64,000 nucleotides of DNA from Enteroscipio rubneri (GTDB lineage: Bacteria > Actinomycetota > Coriobacteriia > Coriobacteriales > Eggerthellaceae). The notes under the pieces were generated by a model. That model had not been told where the DNA came from and made no database searches. It saw nothing but the letters and a program-made list of their open reading frames with translations. Each line of letters opens with the position of its first letter. Within the stretch, counting starts at the first letter, position 1. The stretch spans positions 43,451 to 107,450 of the forward strand of contig NZ_PPEK01000010.1 of NCBI RefSeq assembly GCF_002899715.1, in the 5' to 3' direction. Of the stretch, positions 34,014 through 42,076 are shown one piece after another. A program made the translations under genes and the position numbers.

Positions 34014-34985
34014 CTAGAACGCACCCACGCGGAGGTCGCAGAGTCCTTCTGCCCGCGGATCATCCAGGACGACCTCGGCCGACGGCGCTTCAATGAAGCC
34101 CCGATACGGGTTCTTCACGCTGTCGATGGGCGTCAGGATGCGCGCTTCGACGTCCGATTTCTCGAACGCCAAGTCGCAATCGATCATTTCGCAGTCCACG
34201 AGCTTCAAATTGGTGCAGTAGCACAGCGGCTGCGTGCCGACGATGCGACAGTTCTCGAACGTCAGATGATCGGAATACCATCCCAGGTACTCGCCGCGCA
34301 CCACGCTGTTGCGCACGGTCACGTTGCGGGCGTGCCAGAACGCGTCCTTCGTGTCGAACGAGCAGTCGTCGAATTCCGCGTTGCGGATGTACTGAAACGA
34401 GTACTTCCCCTTCAGCGAGACATCGCGAAACCGCAGATTCTCGGCGCGCATGAAAGGGTACTCTCCCTCGACCGAACAGTCCGCCACCTCAAGCTGATCG
34501 ACCGACCACCCGAATTCCGCCGAACGCACGTTGCAGCCGGACAGGCGCACGTCGCGGCATTCGCGCAGCGCCTTGATGCCGTGCAGGCTGCAATCCTCGA
34601 TGACCGCATGGTCGCAGTACCACAGCGCCGCGCGCGCCAGATCGGTCATCCGGCAGCGCCTCAAACGCACGCGGCTCGCGTGCCAAAGCGGATAGCGCAG
34701 GTTGAAGAACGTGTCTTCAACCTCCACGTCGGACACCTCCTTGAGCGCGCTCTCGCCGTCGGCTGGGCCGTCGAAACGGCAGTTCTCGACGCGCAGGCGG
34801 CGCGCGCCGTACAGGGCCCGTTCGCCGTCAAAGGCCTGGTTCTCCACGACCGCCGGGCCACCTGAGGCCACGAAAGGCCGCGCCGTCGGATCCGTGATCT
34901 CACATGCCGCAGCGGCGTTGCCGCTTTTCGATATCGTCAATGCTTCCACTTCCCTCTTCTGGGCGATCGCAGCGTTTTCCCGCAT
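34014..34985 (-). CDS. DUF3737-type right-handed beta-helix protein
   Basis: A 323-residue cytoplasmic protein made almost entirely of about 22-residue turns with alternating short hydrophobic strands (for example VENQAFDGERALYGARRLRV, YPLWHASRVRLRRCRMTD, FDTKDAFWHARNVTVRNSVV). This is the DUF3737 solenoid found in Firmicutes and Coriobacteria, and its biochemical role is unknown. It starts at ATG 34985 after GAGGGG. Its promoter has the MerR-type 19-bp spacer, so it is probably co-induced with the Fe-alcohol dehydrogenase and flavodoxin. The gene upstream on the same strand is a pentapeptide-repeat protein, also a beta-solenoid. Confidence 0.85.
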   Translation of the reverse strand: MRENAAIAQKREVEALTISKSGNAAAACEITDPTARPFVASGGPAVVENQAFDGERALYGARRLRVENCRFDGPADGESALKEVSDVEVEDTFFNLRYPLWHASRVRLRRCRMTDLARAALWYCDHAVIEDCSLHGIKALRECRDVRLSGCNVRSAEFGWSVDQLEVADCSVEGEYPFMRAENLRFRDVSLKGKYSFQYIRNAEFDDCSFDTKDAFWHARNVTVRNSVVRGEYLGWYSDHLTFENCRIVGTQPLCYCTNLKLVDCEMIDCDLAFEKSDVEARILTPIDSVKNPYRGFIEAPSAEVVLDDPRAEGLCDLRVGAF

Positions 34986-35018
34986 GCGCGCCCCTCGGCT
35001 CCATCTCGAATCGATACG

Positions 35019-35049
35019 ATCATAGAACCTGGAGCCCGCTCCAAGTCAA
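35019..35049 (-). promoter_or_regulatory. MerR-type promoter/operator of the DUF3737 gene
   Basis: Minus strand: -35 TTGACT (35044-35049), a 19-bp spacer containing TGGAGCGGGCTCCA, and -10 TATGAT (35019-35024), about 34 bp before the ATG. This is the best match to consensus among the three MerR-type promoters in the window. Confidence 0.88.
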
Positions 35050-35082
35050 ATGGAGCTTGCGTGGAGAGTGGTCGAGCGTTGT

Positions 35083-35808
35083 TCAATCCTTGACGATCAC
35101 GCCCAACCTGCGCGCGATGCCGGCGGCCTGGAACAGGTCCATCGAGCATCCGCGCAGTTCACTCATGGTGTCGGAGAGCACGATGTCGGACATCTGGCAG
35201 GTGGAAAGGTCGACGCCGGCCAGGCTTGTGCGGAAGAAGCTCGTACCGGCGAAGCGCACATCGTCGAACGCGGCGCGGCGCAGGCGCGCCTCCGAGATGT
35301 CGGCATGGACGAAATCGGTCGCGCGGAAGGCGGCATCTTCCAGCTTCGCCTTCGTGAAGAACGCGTACGCGCACGTCGAATCACACATCTCGACAAGCCG
35401 CAGCATAGATTCGGTGAGGTTCGCACCGGTGAACTTACACGACGAGAACGTGCAGCGCGTGAAACCGGCTTCGGAGAAGTCACAGTTGGAGAAGTCGCAG
35501 CCGGAGAACGCCACGTCGGCGAACGTCGCCCGCGAGAAATCGCACGCGGAGAACGCGCAACCCTCGACACACGATTCGGCCAGCTCAAGCAGCGCAAAGT
35601 CGGCATCGGCTTCCACGCAGCCCGTTAGGCGCAGATGGGCGGCCACCAGATCGCCGTCGTTCTCGTCGACGATCCACCGCGAGAGTGACGAGACGTCCAC
35701 GAGTAAGCCGGGAATGTTCGGTCGCGCGGGCGCAGGTGCAGATGCCGATACGGATGCCGATGCCGCAGATGCAGGGCCGTCGTTTGCGCCGCGCATTGCC
35801 GCCGTCAT
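35083..35808 (-). CDS. Pentapeptide-repeat protein
   Basis: A 241-residue protein. Residues 30-65 are variable. About 70-210 are pentapeptide repeats with Phe/Leu at the central position (CAFSACDFSRATFADVAFSG, CDFSNCDFSEAGFTRC, and so on), predicting a square beta-helix. Such proteins can mimic DNA and protect gyrase (Qnr), but most have unknown roles. Here the repeats are Cys-rich. Its ATG overlaps the stop of the acetyltransferase fusion (ATGA), so the two are coupled. The last repeat half leads to GIARRLGVIVKD. Confidence 0.9.
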   Translation of the reverse strand: MTAAMRGANDGPASAASASVSASAPAPARPNIPGLLVDVSSLSRWIVDENDGDLVAAHLRLTGCVEADADFALLELAESCVEGCAFSACDFSRATFADVAFSGCDFSNCDFSEAGFTRCTFSSCKFTGANLTESMLRLVEMCDSTCAYAFFTKAKLEDAAFRATDFVHADISEARLRRAAFDDVRFAGTSFFRTSLAGVDLSTCQMSDIVLSDTMSELRGCSMDLFQAAGIARRLGVIVKD

Positions 35809-36917
35809 AGAGCCGCACCCGCTTCGGCCTCCGCGTGGGCAGCATCGGCCGCAGCCTCGACGACACCAGCATTCCCGATAGCATCCTCGGCCGTTATCTC
35901 GCGCACCGGACGGCAGGGGTTGCCGAAGGCGAGCGTGCGCGGCGGCACATCCTTCGTCACCACGCTGCCCGACCCAATGACCGCCCCGTCACCGATGGTC
36001 ACGCCCGGGTTCACCGTCACGCCCGCGGCTATCCACACGTCGTTTCCCACGACGATGGGCAGGTTGCGCTCCCGCAGATGGGGCGCGTCCTGGGCATCGA
36101 ACCAAACGGCGCGCTCGCGCCCGACCATCGGATGCAGCGCCGTAGCGAACGTGCAGTTCGGCCCCACCCACACGTCGTCGCCGAACACGATGGGCGCACC
36201 GTCGAGAAACGTGCAATTGAAGTTGAAGAAGCAGTTGCAGCCGACGTACACGTGGTATCCGTAGTCCACCTGCGCGCCCGCCGACATTGACGAGCCCGCT
36301 CCCAAGGCGCCGAGCAGCCCGCCCAGCAGCGCGGCGCGCCCCTCGTCGTCAAGCGTCGCATCCGCGTTGAAACGCTGCATGATGCGCCGCGCGCGAATAC
36401 GATCCTGTTCAAGCAGCAGGTCGGCCGCCTCGAACCACTCTCCGGACGCCATTTGCGCGCGGATGCCCGTTGCGAGCGCAAGGTGCAGCGTCGGGAAGGG
36501 CCTGCCCGCCCCGTCGGCCGACGATCGCGCCGCCACGAAGAATCCCTCGTGCTCGTAGAATCCGAGCGCGGCCGGGTTCTGCTCGTTCACATCGAGCCGG
36601 TGCACACCCCAATCTTCGACAGCATGCGCGAGCAGCGCCTTCCCCACGCCGCATCCGCGCGCGGCCGGCGCTGCGAACAGCATCTCCAGCACGCCACCCT
36701 CCGCACCGGCAAACGCGACGGGTGCGCCGCCTTCGCGCACCACGGCCAGTTGCGCGACGCTCTCGAGCACCTCGTAGACCTCGGGCCGTAACGCAACGAC
36801 GTCCGCCTCGGTCAAAAAGTGATGCGTCGCCCGCACCGACGCCTCCCAGACGCCCGCGAGCTTCTCCACCAATTCCGCTGAACGCTCGCGCACGTCCTCG
36901 ACAACGATCCGGTCCAT
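35805..36917 (-). CDS. GNAT acetyltransferase fused to LacA/Maa-type O-acetyltransferase
   Basis: A 370-residue two-domain protein. Residues 1-148 are a GNAT N-acetyltransferase with the acetyl-CoA loop ARGCGVGKALLAHAV and DVNEQNPAALGFYEHEGF. Residues 150-370 match maltose/galactoside O-acetyltransferases: MASGEWFEAADLLLEQDR, then IMQRFNADA, a left-handed hexapeptide beta-helix with FATALHPM (catalytic His) and GSVVTKDVPPRTLAFGNPCR. The start ATG 36917 has GAGGAGGAA. The joined frame has no stop and both halves look intact, so it is a genuine fusion. Possible substrates are a sugar plus an amine. Confidence 0.9.
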   Translation of the reverse strand: MDRIVVEDVRERSAELVEKLAGVWEASVRATHHFLTEADVVALRPEVYEVLESVAQLAVVREGGAPVAFAGAEGGVLEMLFAAPAARGCGVGKALLAHAVEDWGVHRLDVNEQNPAALGFYEHEGFFVAARSSADGAGRPFPTLHLALATGIRAQMASGEWFEAADLLLEQDRIRARRIMQRFNADATLDDEGRAALLGGLLGALGAGSSMSAGAQVDYGYHVYVGCNCFFNFNCTFLDGAPIVFGDDVWVGPNCTFATALHPMVGRERAVWFDAQDAPHLRERNLPIVVGNDVWIAAGVTVNPGVTIGDGAVIGSGSVVTKDVPPRTLAFGNPCRPVREITAEDAIGNAGVVEAAADAAHAEAEAGAAL

Positions 36918-36969
36918 TCGTTCCTCCTCGCCAGGCCGCCGTGCGGCCCTTCGTCTCGTTCCGACCATT

Positions 36970-37257
36970 CTAGCCGATGGGCGCGTCCGAAGGCGCTTCG
37001 GGCACGATCTCCTCCACGAACCAACGCGGGTCCTCGTGGAAGAGGAACGTATGTGCATGTCCGACCACCACGTCGTAGCGCACACCCTCGCCGCCCACCT
37101 TGAGGGAGGCGCAACGCCTCGTGCCCAGCACGGCACGCACGGGAAACCGACGCCCGTCGTCCCACACCACGGCGCGCGGTACGATGCAGCCGTCAGCCAG
37201 AAACATCGCCTCCACCTCCACGTATCGCTTGCGCCTGCTGGCGATGCCCTGCACCAT
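36970..37257 (-). CDS. Small DUF6504-like protein next to dinB
   Basis: A 95-residue protein starting MVQGIASRRKRYVEVEAMF and ending DPRWFVEEIVPEAPSDAPIG. The core VVWDDGRRFPVRAVL, then GGEGVRYDVVVG, is shared with the protein at 46088-46348. It resembles the small DUF6504 proteins often found beside Y-family polymerase genes in Actinobacteria (family assignment tentative). ATG 37257 follows GGGAGGG. It lies downstream of dinB on the same strand, separated by inverted-repeat element D. Confidence 0.65.
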   Translation of the reverse strand: MVQGIASRRKRYVEVEAMFLADGCIVPRAVVWDDGRRFPVRAVLGTRRCASLKVGGEGVRYDVVVGHAHTFLFHEDPRWFVEEIVPEAPSDAPIG

Positions 37258-37467
37258 CGTTCGACCCTCCCTTCTTCGCTTCCTGCACGCACCGCGAGCA
37301 CCGCACACAACGCGAGCCTGGACCACTCCTCCGCGTCCCGCGCGCAAAATGAGCCGGACCTTTTTTCGCTTCCCGCGTACAACGCGAGCACGGACTCCCC
37401 CTTCCGCTCCGTGCGCAAGGCGAGCGAGCCTGCGACCCGCTAATCTTGGTTCGGCAGCAAAATTCGC

Positions 37468-37631
37468 GAATTCTGCGAGAAAAATGAGGTAGGGGAAGGC
37501 TGGCGAGCCATCGGATCTTAGCCGCCGTCGCGCAACCTGGGCGAACACAGCCGAGGCCTCCCGCACGTCCCTCGCACGAAGCCCGAAAACCGGCTTCGGG
37601 CTTCCCATACCTCGTTTTTTTGACAGAATTC
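37468..37631. repeat. Inverted-repeat element D (CATACCTCGT arms)
   Basis: 32-bp arms at 37468-37499 and 37600-37631 match inverted at 26 of 32 positions (GAATTCTG outer end, ACGAGGTATGGGA inner). The interior is 100 bp. Next to the right arm is an 8-bp hairpin AGCCCGAA (37580-37587) with TTCGGGCT (37595-37602), then CCCATACCTCG and seven T. Over roughly 60 bp this half is homologous to the right half of element E. It is noncoding. Confidence 0.75.
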
Positions 37632-37808
37632 GGCTTTTTAGCTGCATGTCAGGATGAACGGGTCGCGGCCGAACGCTTCACCATCCCGACGCTGCGGAGA
37701 ACCCTTCGCTCTGATGGCGCCAAAACCGCACAACTCCGACAGCACCAGTGCCGTGTGGCGTCCTTCGGCTTCGGCGGCCTGCGTCGCCTCCGTCCAACCC
37801 GCCTCGCG

Positions 37809-39101
37809 CTAGAAGTATCCGACCGGATGGATCACGTTATCGCGCTTGATGTCGAGGTCGAGCAAGCTCTCGTCGAGCAGCTCGGCTCCGCGCTGGACGC
37901 ACGTGTTCCCGAACCGGCGGCGCAGATCGTCGATCGTCTCGTCGAGGTCCTCCAGCATGTGAAGACGCGGATCGAGAGCAAGTTCTAGCTGCTGGGGCGC
38001 GTCCATGGGCTCCAGGCCCGAGGCGCGCACGTGCAGACCGCGCAGCGGACGCGTCTCGTCGAGCGGCTCGTTCGCCTCGAGCAGCTCCCAGGCCGTGCGC
38101 GCGATGCGGCCCGTCACGTTCGTCGCGCGGGCGAGCGTCGTCTGCCGCGAGTAGCTGACCAGGTCGTCCGCGCTGCGCACGCCGATAGCGATGGTAGAGG
38201 CACGGACGCGCCCCTCGCGCAGGCGCTGCGCCACCGATTCCGACAGAAGGTAGATGAGCGCCTTCGCATCCTCGGGAGTCGCGATGTCGTGAGGCGCTGT
38301 CAAACCATTGCCGTAGCTCTTGATCGTGTGGTCCACCTCGTTGCGAGCCGCGTCGTAGGGCTTCACCGGCGTCTCGTCCTCGCCGCGGGCGAACGCGCGC
38401 AGCACGCCACCCATCTTTCCCAGCCTGCGCTGCAGCAGCTCCGGGGACGCACGGGCTATGTCGCCGATCGTGTCGATGCCCGACGAATGCAGCTTCTTCC
38501 GAGTGGCGCGCCCCACATACAATAGCTCGCCGGCCGGAGCGCTCCACACGAGATCGCGATAGTTCTCTGGCGTGATGGCCGTGATGGCGTCGGGCTTGCG
38601 GTAGTCGCTGCCGAACTTCGCGAAAATCTTGTTCCATGAGATGCCGATGGACACTGTACAGCCCAGTTCGGCCTTCATGCGCTCGCTGATCTCGGCGGCT
38701 GTCTCGAGTGCGCCGGCGCCGACCAGGCGCAGCGAGCCGGTGAGATCGAGCCAGGCTTCGTCGAGCCCGAACGGCTCCACGAGGTCGGTATACTGGTAGT
38801 AGATGCGCCGTGCGAGCAGCGAATACTTCTGGTACAGCCCGTAGCGCGGCGTTACCACCACGAGCCCGGGGCACTTCGCGCGCGCCTCCCACAGCGCCTC
38901 GCCGGTCTTCACGCCAGCCGCCTTCGCCTCGGCGCTCTTCGCCAGCACGATGCCGTGCCGAAGCTCCTCGTGCCCGCCGACGACCAGGGGGCGTCCGCGC
39001 AGCTCCGGCCGATCGGCCTGCTCGACGCTCGCGTAGAACGCGTTCATGTCCGAATGGAAGACCACGCGATGCGCGCCTGCTGGCCGCCGCCTCTCCGTCA
39101 T
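37809..39101 (-). CDS. dinB: Y-family DNA polymerase IV
   Basis: A 430-residue translesion polymerase. The palm has FHSDMNAFYASVEQ near 15 (first catalytic Asp) and EPFGLDEAWLDLTGS near 109 (second Asp/Glu). Fingers and thumb carry SIGISWNKIFAKFGSDYRKP near 150 and GVGRATRK-like helix-hairpin segments (LLYVGRATRKKL near 193). The little finger domain follows (about 250-360). QQLELALD near 375 could be the beta-clamp motif. A LexA box lies 63 bp upstream, so it is part of the SOS response. Confidence 0.94.
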   Translation of the reverse strand: MTERRRPAGAHRVVFHSDMNAFYASVEQADRPELRGRPLVVGGHEELRHGIVLAKSAEAKAAGVKTGEALWEARAKCPGLVVVTPRYGLYQKYSLLARRIYYQYTDLVEPFGLDEAWLDLTGSLRLVGAGALETAAEISERMKAELGCTVSIGISWNKIFAKFGSDYRKPDAITAITPENYRDLVWSAPAGELLYVGRATRKKLHSSGIDTIGDIARASPELLQRRLGKMGGVLRAFARGEDETPVKPYDAARNEVDHTIKSYGNGLTAPHDIATPEDAKALIYLLSESVAQRLREGRVRASTIAIGVRSADDLVSYSRQTTLARATNVTGRIARTAWELLEANEPLDETRPLRGLHVRASGLEPMDAPQQLELALDPRLHMLEDLDETIDDLRRRFGNTCVQRGAELLDESLLDLDIKRDNVIHPVGYF

Positions 39102-39163
39102 AGGTTTTCGCCCCTCCGCTCATCCGCGCAAGCACCGCCGGCTCACGCTTCACATCACTGCAA

Positions 39164-39175
39164 GAACGTATGTTC
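39164..39175. promoter_or_regulatory. LexA (SOS) box upstream of dinB
   Basis: GAAC-GTAT-GTTC with flanking A and G matches the Gram-positive LexA consensus CGAACNNNNGTTCG closely. It is placed upstream of dinB on the promoter side. Confidence 0.82.
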
Positions 39176-39290
39176 GCACAATGCCATCGCATGCGCAAGC
39201 GAACAGACCATGGAGTTTCGGCAACGAGAAAAGGGTGTTGGCCAGGTTATATATGATTGCAGAACCCGGCGGTTCAGCCAGGAAATGGGC

Positions 39291-39314
39291 GATGGCGACC
39301 TTGCGGTCGCCATC
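39291..39314 (-). terminator. Hairpin after the CoA-transferase genes
   Basis: GATGGCGACC (39291-39300), loop TTGC, GGTCGCCATC (39305-39314), located about 84 bp past the stop of the minus-strand CoA-transferase gene at 39398. The stem is perfect, without a strong T-run. Confidence 0.6.
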
Positions 39315-39397
39315 AAGTGCCCCTCCCCCAGTTGCAAGGCCCGGCCCGCGCCGCGACTCCCTTCGCGCCGATCGGACCGAACGCCTTACGGCATGTT

Positions 39398-40621
39398 TTA
39401 GCGAGGCGCGATGGGTGCGCGATCCTCTTCGGGTTCGATGTCGTCGCCCAGACGGATGGAACCGCTCTCCTTCAGGCGCGCGATCGTGGCATCGTCGGCT
39501 CCAACCTTCTTGAGATACTCGGCCGTGTCAGCGCCGAGCGGCGACACTTCCTCGAACTCGGAAATCTCAACCGGAATGGTGGAGATGTGATGCGGCAGAC
39601 CCGTCTGAAGCACGCGGCCCACACGCGGGAACTCAACCCAGGCCAACGCCTCGGGGTTCTCGCGCGTAATCTGCTCGACAGCCTCGGTCTTGGAATTCAC
39701 CTTGGCGATGCAGAAGTCCTTGTCCTCGAGCCATTCCATCCACTCGGCGGTCGTCTTGGACTTGATGGCCTCGCGCACGACCTCGAACGCCTCGGGCGCC
39801 TCCCACTCGCGCATGAGACCCGTCGGCTTGATCTCGGGATGCCCGATGGCGTCGCAGAACGGCTCCCAGAACTTGGCCTCGACCATGCCGAGGGCCAGCT
39901 TGCCGCCGTCGGCGGTCTCGTAGACGTTGTAGGCCGTCGAGGGGTACTCCAGGTCCTCGCGCTTGCACTCGCCGCCGTTGAAGCACCAGCGGGAATCGAG
40001 CAGCGAGTTCCACCACACGAAGCAGTCGAACATCGACGTGTCGATGTAGGAGCCCTCGCCCGTCACCTCGCGGGCGTACAGCGCCGCGAGCATCGCCTGG
40101 CCGGCCACCATGCCCGACGACAGGTCGCACAGGTGCAGCGGTGACATGGAGCCGTGGTTGACCGACAGGTAGCCGCTCGTCGCCTGCATGTTCAAGTCGT
40201 GCTGCGCCTTCTTCGAGCGCGGGTCCTCGGCGCCGTAGCCCGAGATGGAGCAGTAGATGATGCCCGGGTTGATGGCCTTGACCGACTCGTAGTCGATGCC
40301 CAGCTTCTTCGTGACGCCGGGGCGGAAGCTCTCGACGATCACGTCGGCTTCAGCGGCCATCTTCAGGAACCAGTCGACGACCTCGGAGTCTTTCAGGTTC
40401 AGCGACACGGACTTCTTGTTGCGGCCGAGCGCGGTCACGTAGTAGGAAATGCCGCCGCCCATCGTGGGATAGTCGTGGCGCATGAAGTCGCCCAGACCGG
40501 TGTCCTCGACCTTGATCACCGTCGCGCCGAGATCCGCCAGCACCTGCGTCGCGTAGCCGCCGGGCAGGTAGCGGGAGAAATCGAGGACGGTCAGCTTGGA
40601 AAACGGGGTGTTCTTCGCCAT
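39398..40621 (-). CDS. Family III CoA-transferase / alpha-methylacyl-CoA racemase-like
   Basis: A 407-residue CaiB/BaiF-family protein. The N-terminus LTVLDFSRYLPGGYATQVLADLGATVIKVE is family-typical, with YVTALGRNKKSVSLNLKDS near 67. The active-site segment reads AQHDLNMQATSG near 157. This resembles the HD-x-N motif of alpha-methylacyl-CoA racemases more than the GFD motif of the partner at 40634, so it could racemise rather than transfer CoA. ATG 40621 follows AGGTGAGG. It is 13 bp downstream of its partner, so they are co-transcribed. Confidence 0.88.
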   Translation of the reverse strand: MAKNTPFSKLTVLDFSRYLPGGYATQVLADLGATVIKVEDTGLGDFMRHDYPTMGGGISYYVTALGRNKKSVSLNLKDSEVVDWFLKMAAEADVIVESFRPGVTKKLGIDYESVKAINPGIIYCSISGYGAEDPRSKKAQHDLNMQATSGYLSVNHGSMSPLHLCDLSSGMVAGQAMLAALYAREVTGEGSYIDTSMFDCFVWWNSLLDSRWCFNGGECKREDLEYPSTAYNVYETADGGKLALGMVEAKFWEPFCDAIGHPEIKPTGLMREWEAPEAFEVVREAIKSKTTAEWMEWLEDKDFCIAKVNSKTEAVEQITRENPEALAWVEFPRVGRVLQTGLPHHISTIPVEISEFEEVSPLGADTAEYLKKVGADDATIARLKESGSIRLGDDIEPEEDRAPIAPR

Positions 40622-40633
40622 CGTGCACCTCAC

Positions 40634-41950
40634 CTAGTTCTTCTTGGAGTTCGGGCCGTAGCTCGGCTCGAGGACGGACTCGGGCAGCGGATCGCCCGTG
40701 TACTCGAGCACGGCGCCGTCGGCTGCCAGCTTGTCGACGTCGGCGTCGCTGTAGCCGCCGATCTCCTTCAGGATCTTACGGGTGTCGTAGCCCACCGGGC
40801 GGGAGCGATGCAGCACCGGGTCGCCGATGGAGGCCAGGCGGAACGGCGGCGTGGTGACGATGTACTCGTCGTTCTCGGTGAACTCGCTCGTGGGGCCCTG
40901 CTTCTCGTACTTCACGCGGCGCAGCTGGTCGTTCGCGAACGCCTCTTCGTCGGCCAGCACGTCGGCGACGGTCTGGATCTTCTCGAAGGGGATATCGTTG
41001 GCGCGGAAGCGCTTCTCGAGCTCCTCGAACGGGAACTGCTTGCACGCCTGATGGATGGCGGCGTCGACCTCGGTGTACTTGCCGTTCTCGGCCAGCGCCT
41101 CGAGCGTGTTGTACTCGGGATCGGTGTAGTACTTCGGGTCCATCTCGATGGTGTCGAACACGAGCTGGCAGTACTTGTTGTAGTTGCCGAAGCACATGAG
41201 GAACCACACGCCGTCGGCGGACACGTAGGAGTTGTTCGTGGGGCACTTGGCCTCCATGCGGTCCTTGGGGTGCTTGCAGCCCTGCTGCTCGGCGATGAGC
41301 GCGCAGGTCATGCCCCAGGTGCCCACATGGTAGAGGCTCGTGGTCACCTTGTCGCCCACGCCGGTGCGCAGAGCGCCCGCATACGCGCCAAGGATGCCGG
41401 CGGTCAGCGCGCAGCCAGTGTTCCAGTCGCCGAAGGCGATGGGCGAGTTGCCCGGCTCGTAGTGCTCGTTGGCCTGCGGGATGGCGCTCACGAAGCCGGA
41501 ACGCGCGGCGAACGACGTGGCGTCGAAGCCCTTCGCGTCCTTCATCGGGCCGTGCTCGCCGTAGCCGCGGTTCTGGGCCCATACGAGCTTCGGAAACTTC
41601 TCATGCAGCGTCTCGTAGTCCAGGCCCAGGCGCTTCAGCGCGCCGTCGCGCAGAGACGTGACGAAGATATCAGCCTTGGACAGGAGGTTCATCATAACCT
41701 CGTTGCCCTCGGGGTTCTTGCAGTCAATAGCGGTCCATTCCTTGTTGAACGAGCCGCAGTCGTAGGCCACGTCGTCGAACTCGCTCTTATAGTTCATGCC
41801 CCAGGCCATGCCCTGGGTGCGCTGCTCGTCGCCTGAGAACGGCTCGACTTTGATAACGGTCGCACCCAGCTCACCCAGAAGGCGGCTCGCGGCGGGGCCT
41901 GCAGCGTACTGCGTGAGGTCGACTACGATAGTCCCTTCCAAACCACTCAT
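40634..41950 (-). CDS. Family III CoA-transferase (CaiB/BaiF)
   Basis: A 438-residue CoA-transferase. It has TIVVDLTQYAAGPAASRLLG then GATVIKVEP near 30, the catalytic Asp region in KGFDATSFAARSGF near 142 and GDWNTGCALTAGILGAYAGA near 173. It moves CoA between carboxylic acids, activating the pathway substrate without ATP. It is paired with the racemase-like paralogue downstream. Combined with acyl-CoA dehydrogenases, ETF, SDR and alcohol dehydrogenase genes in the window, it suggests anaerobic processing of a steroid-, aromatic- or carnitine-like acid, with the substrate undetermined. Confidence 0.92.
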   Translation of the reverse strand: MSGLEGTIVVDLTQYAAGPAASRLLGELGATVIKVEPFSGDEQRTQGMAWGMNYKSEFDDVAYDCGSFNKEWTAIDCKNPEGNEVMMNLLSKADIFVTSLRDGALKRLGLDYETLHEKFPKLVWAQNRGYGEHGPMKDAKGFDATSFAARSGFVSAIPQANEHYEPGNSPIAFGDWNTGCALTAGILGAYAGALRTGVGDKVTTSLYHVGTWGMTCALIAEQQGCKHPKDRMEAKCPTNNSYVSADGVWFLMCFGNYNKYCQLVFDTIEMDPKYYTDPEYNTLEALAENGKYTEVDAAIHQACKQFPFEELEKRFRANDIPFEKIQTVADVLADEEAFANDQLRRVKYEKQGPTSEFTENDEYIVTTPPFRLASIGDPVLHRSRPVGYDTRKILKEIGGYSDADVDKLAADGAVLEYTGDPLPESVLEPSYGPNSKKN

Positions 41951-41973
41951 GTAGCAAATCCTTTCCCGATTGC

Positions 41974-41994
41974 CCTCCGGGGCTTCCCCGGAGG
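41974..41994 (-). promoter_or_regulatory. Leader hairpin before the CoA-transferase gene
   Basis: CCTCCGGGG (41974-41982), loop CTT, CCCCGGAGG (41986-41994), 24 bp upstream of the CoA-transferase ATG. It could be an attenuator or RNA-stability element at the start of the two-gene unit. Confidence 0.5.
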
Positions 41995-42009
41995 CGCGGC
42001 TTTAGAAAG

Positions 42010-42039
42010 AAGGCCCCGGTTTTCACGAACCGGGGCCTT
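42010..42039 (-). terminator. Rho-independent terminator of the zinc alcohol dehydrogenase
   Basis: A perfect 12-bp stem, AAGGCCCCGGTT (42010-42021) and AACCGGGGCCTT (42028-42039). On the minus strand it is followed by CTTTCT, and it lies 38 bp after the stop of the gene at 42077. Confidence 0.85.
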
Positions 42040-42076
42040 GCTTATCCCCAATGGGACTCCTCTGAGAAACGTCGCC

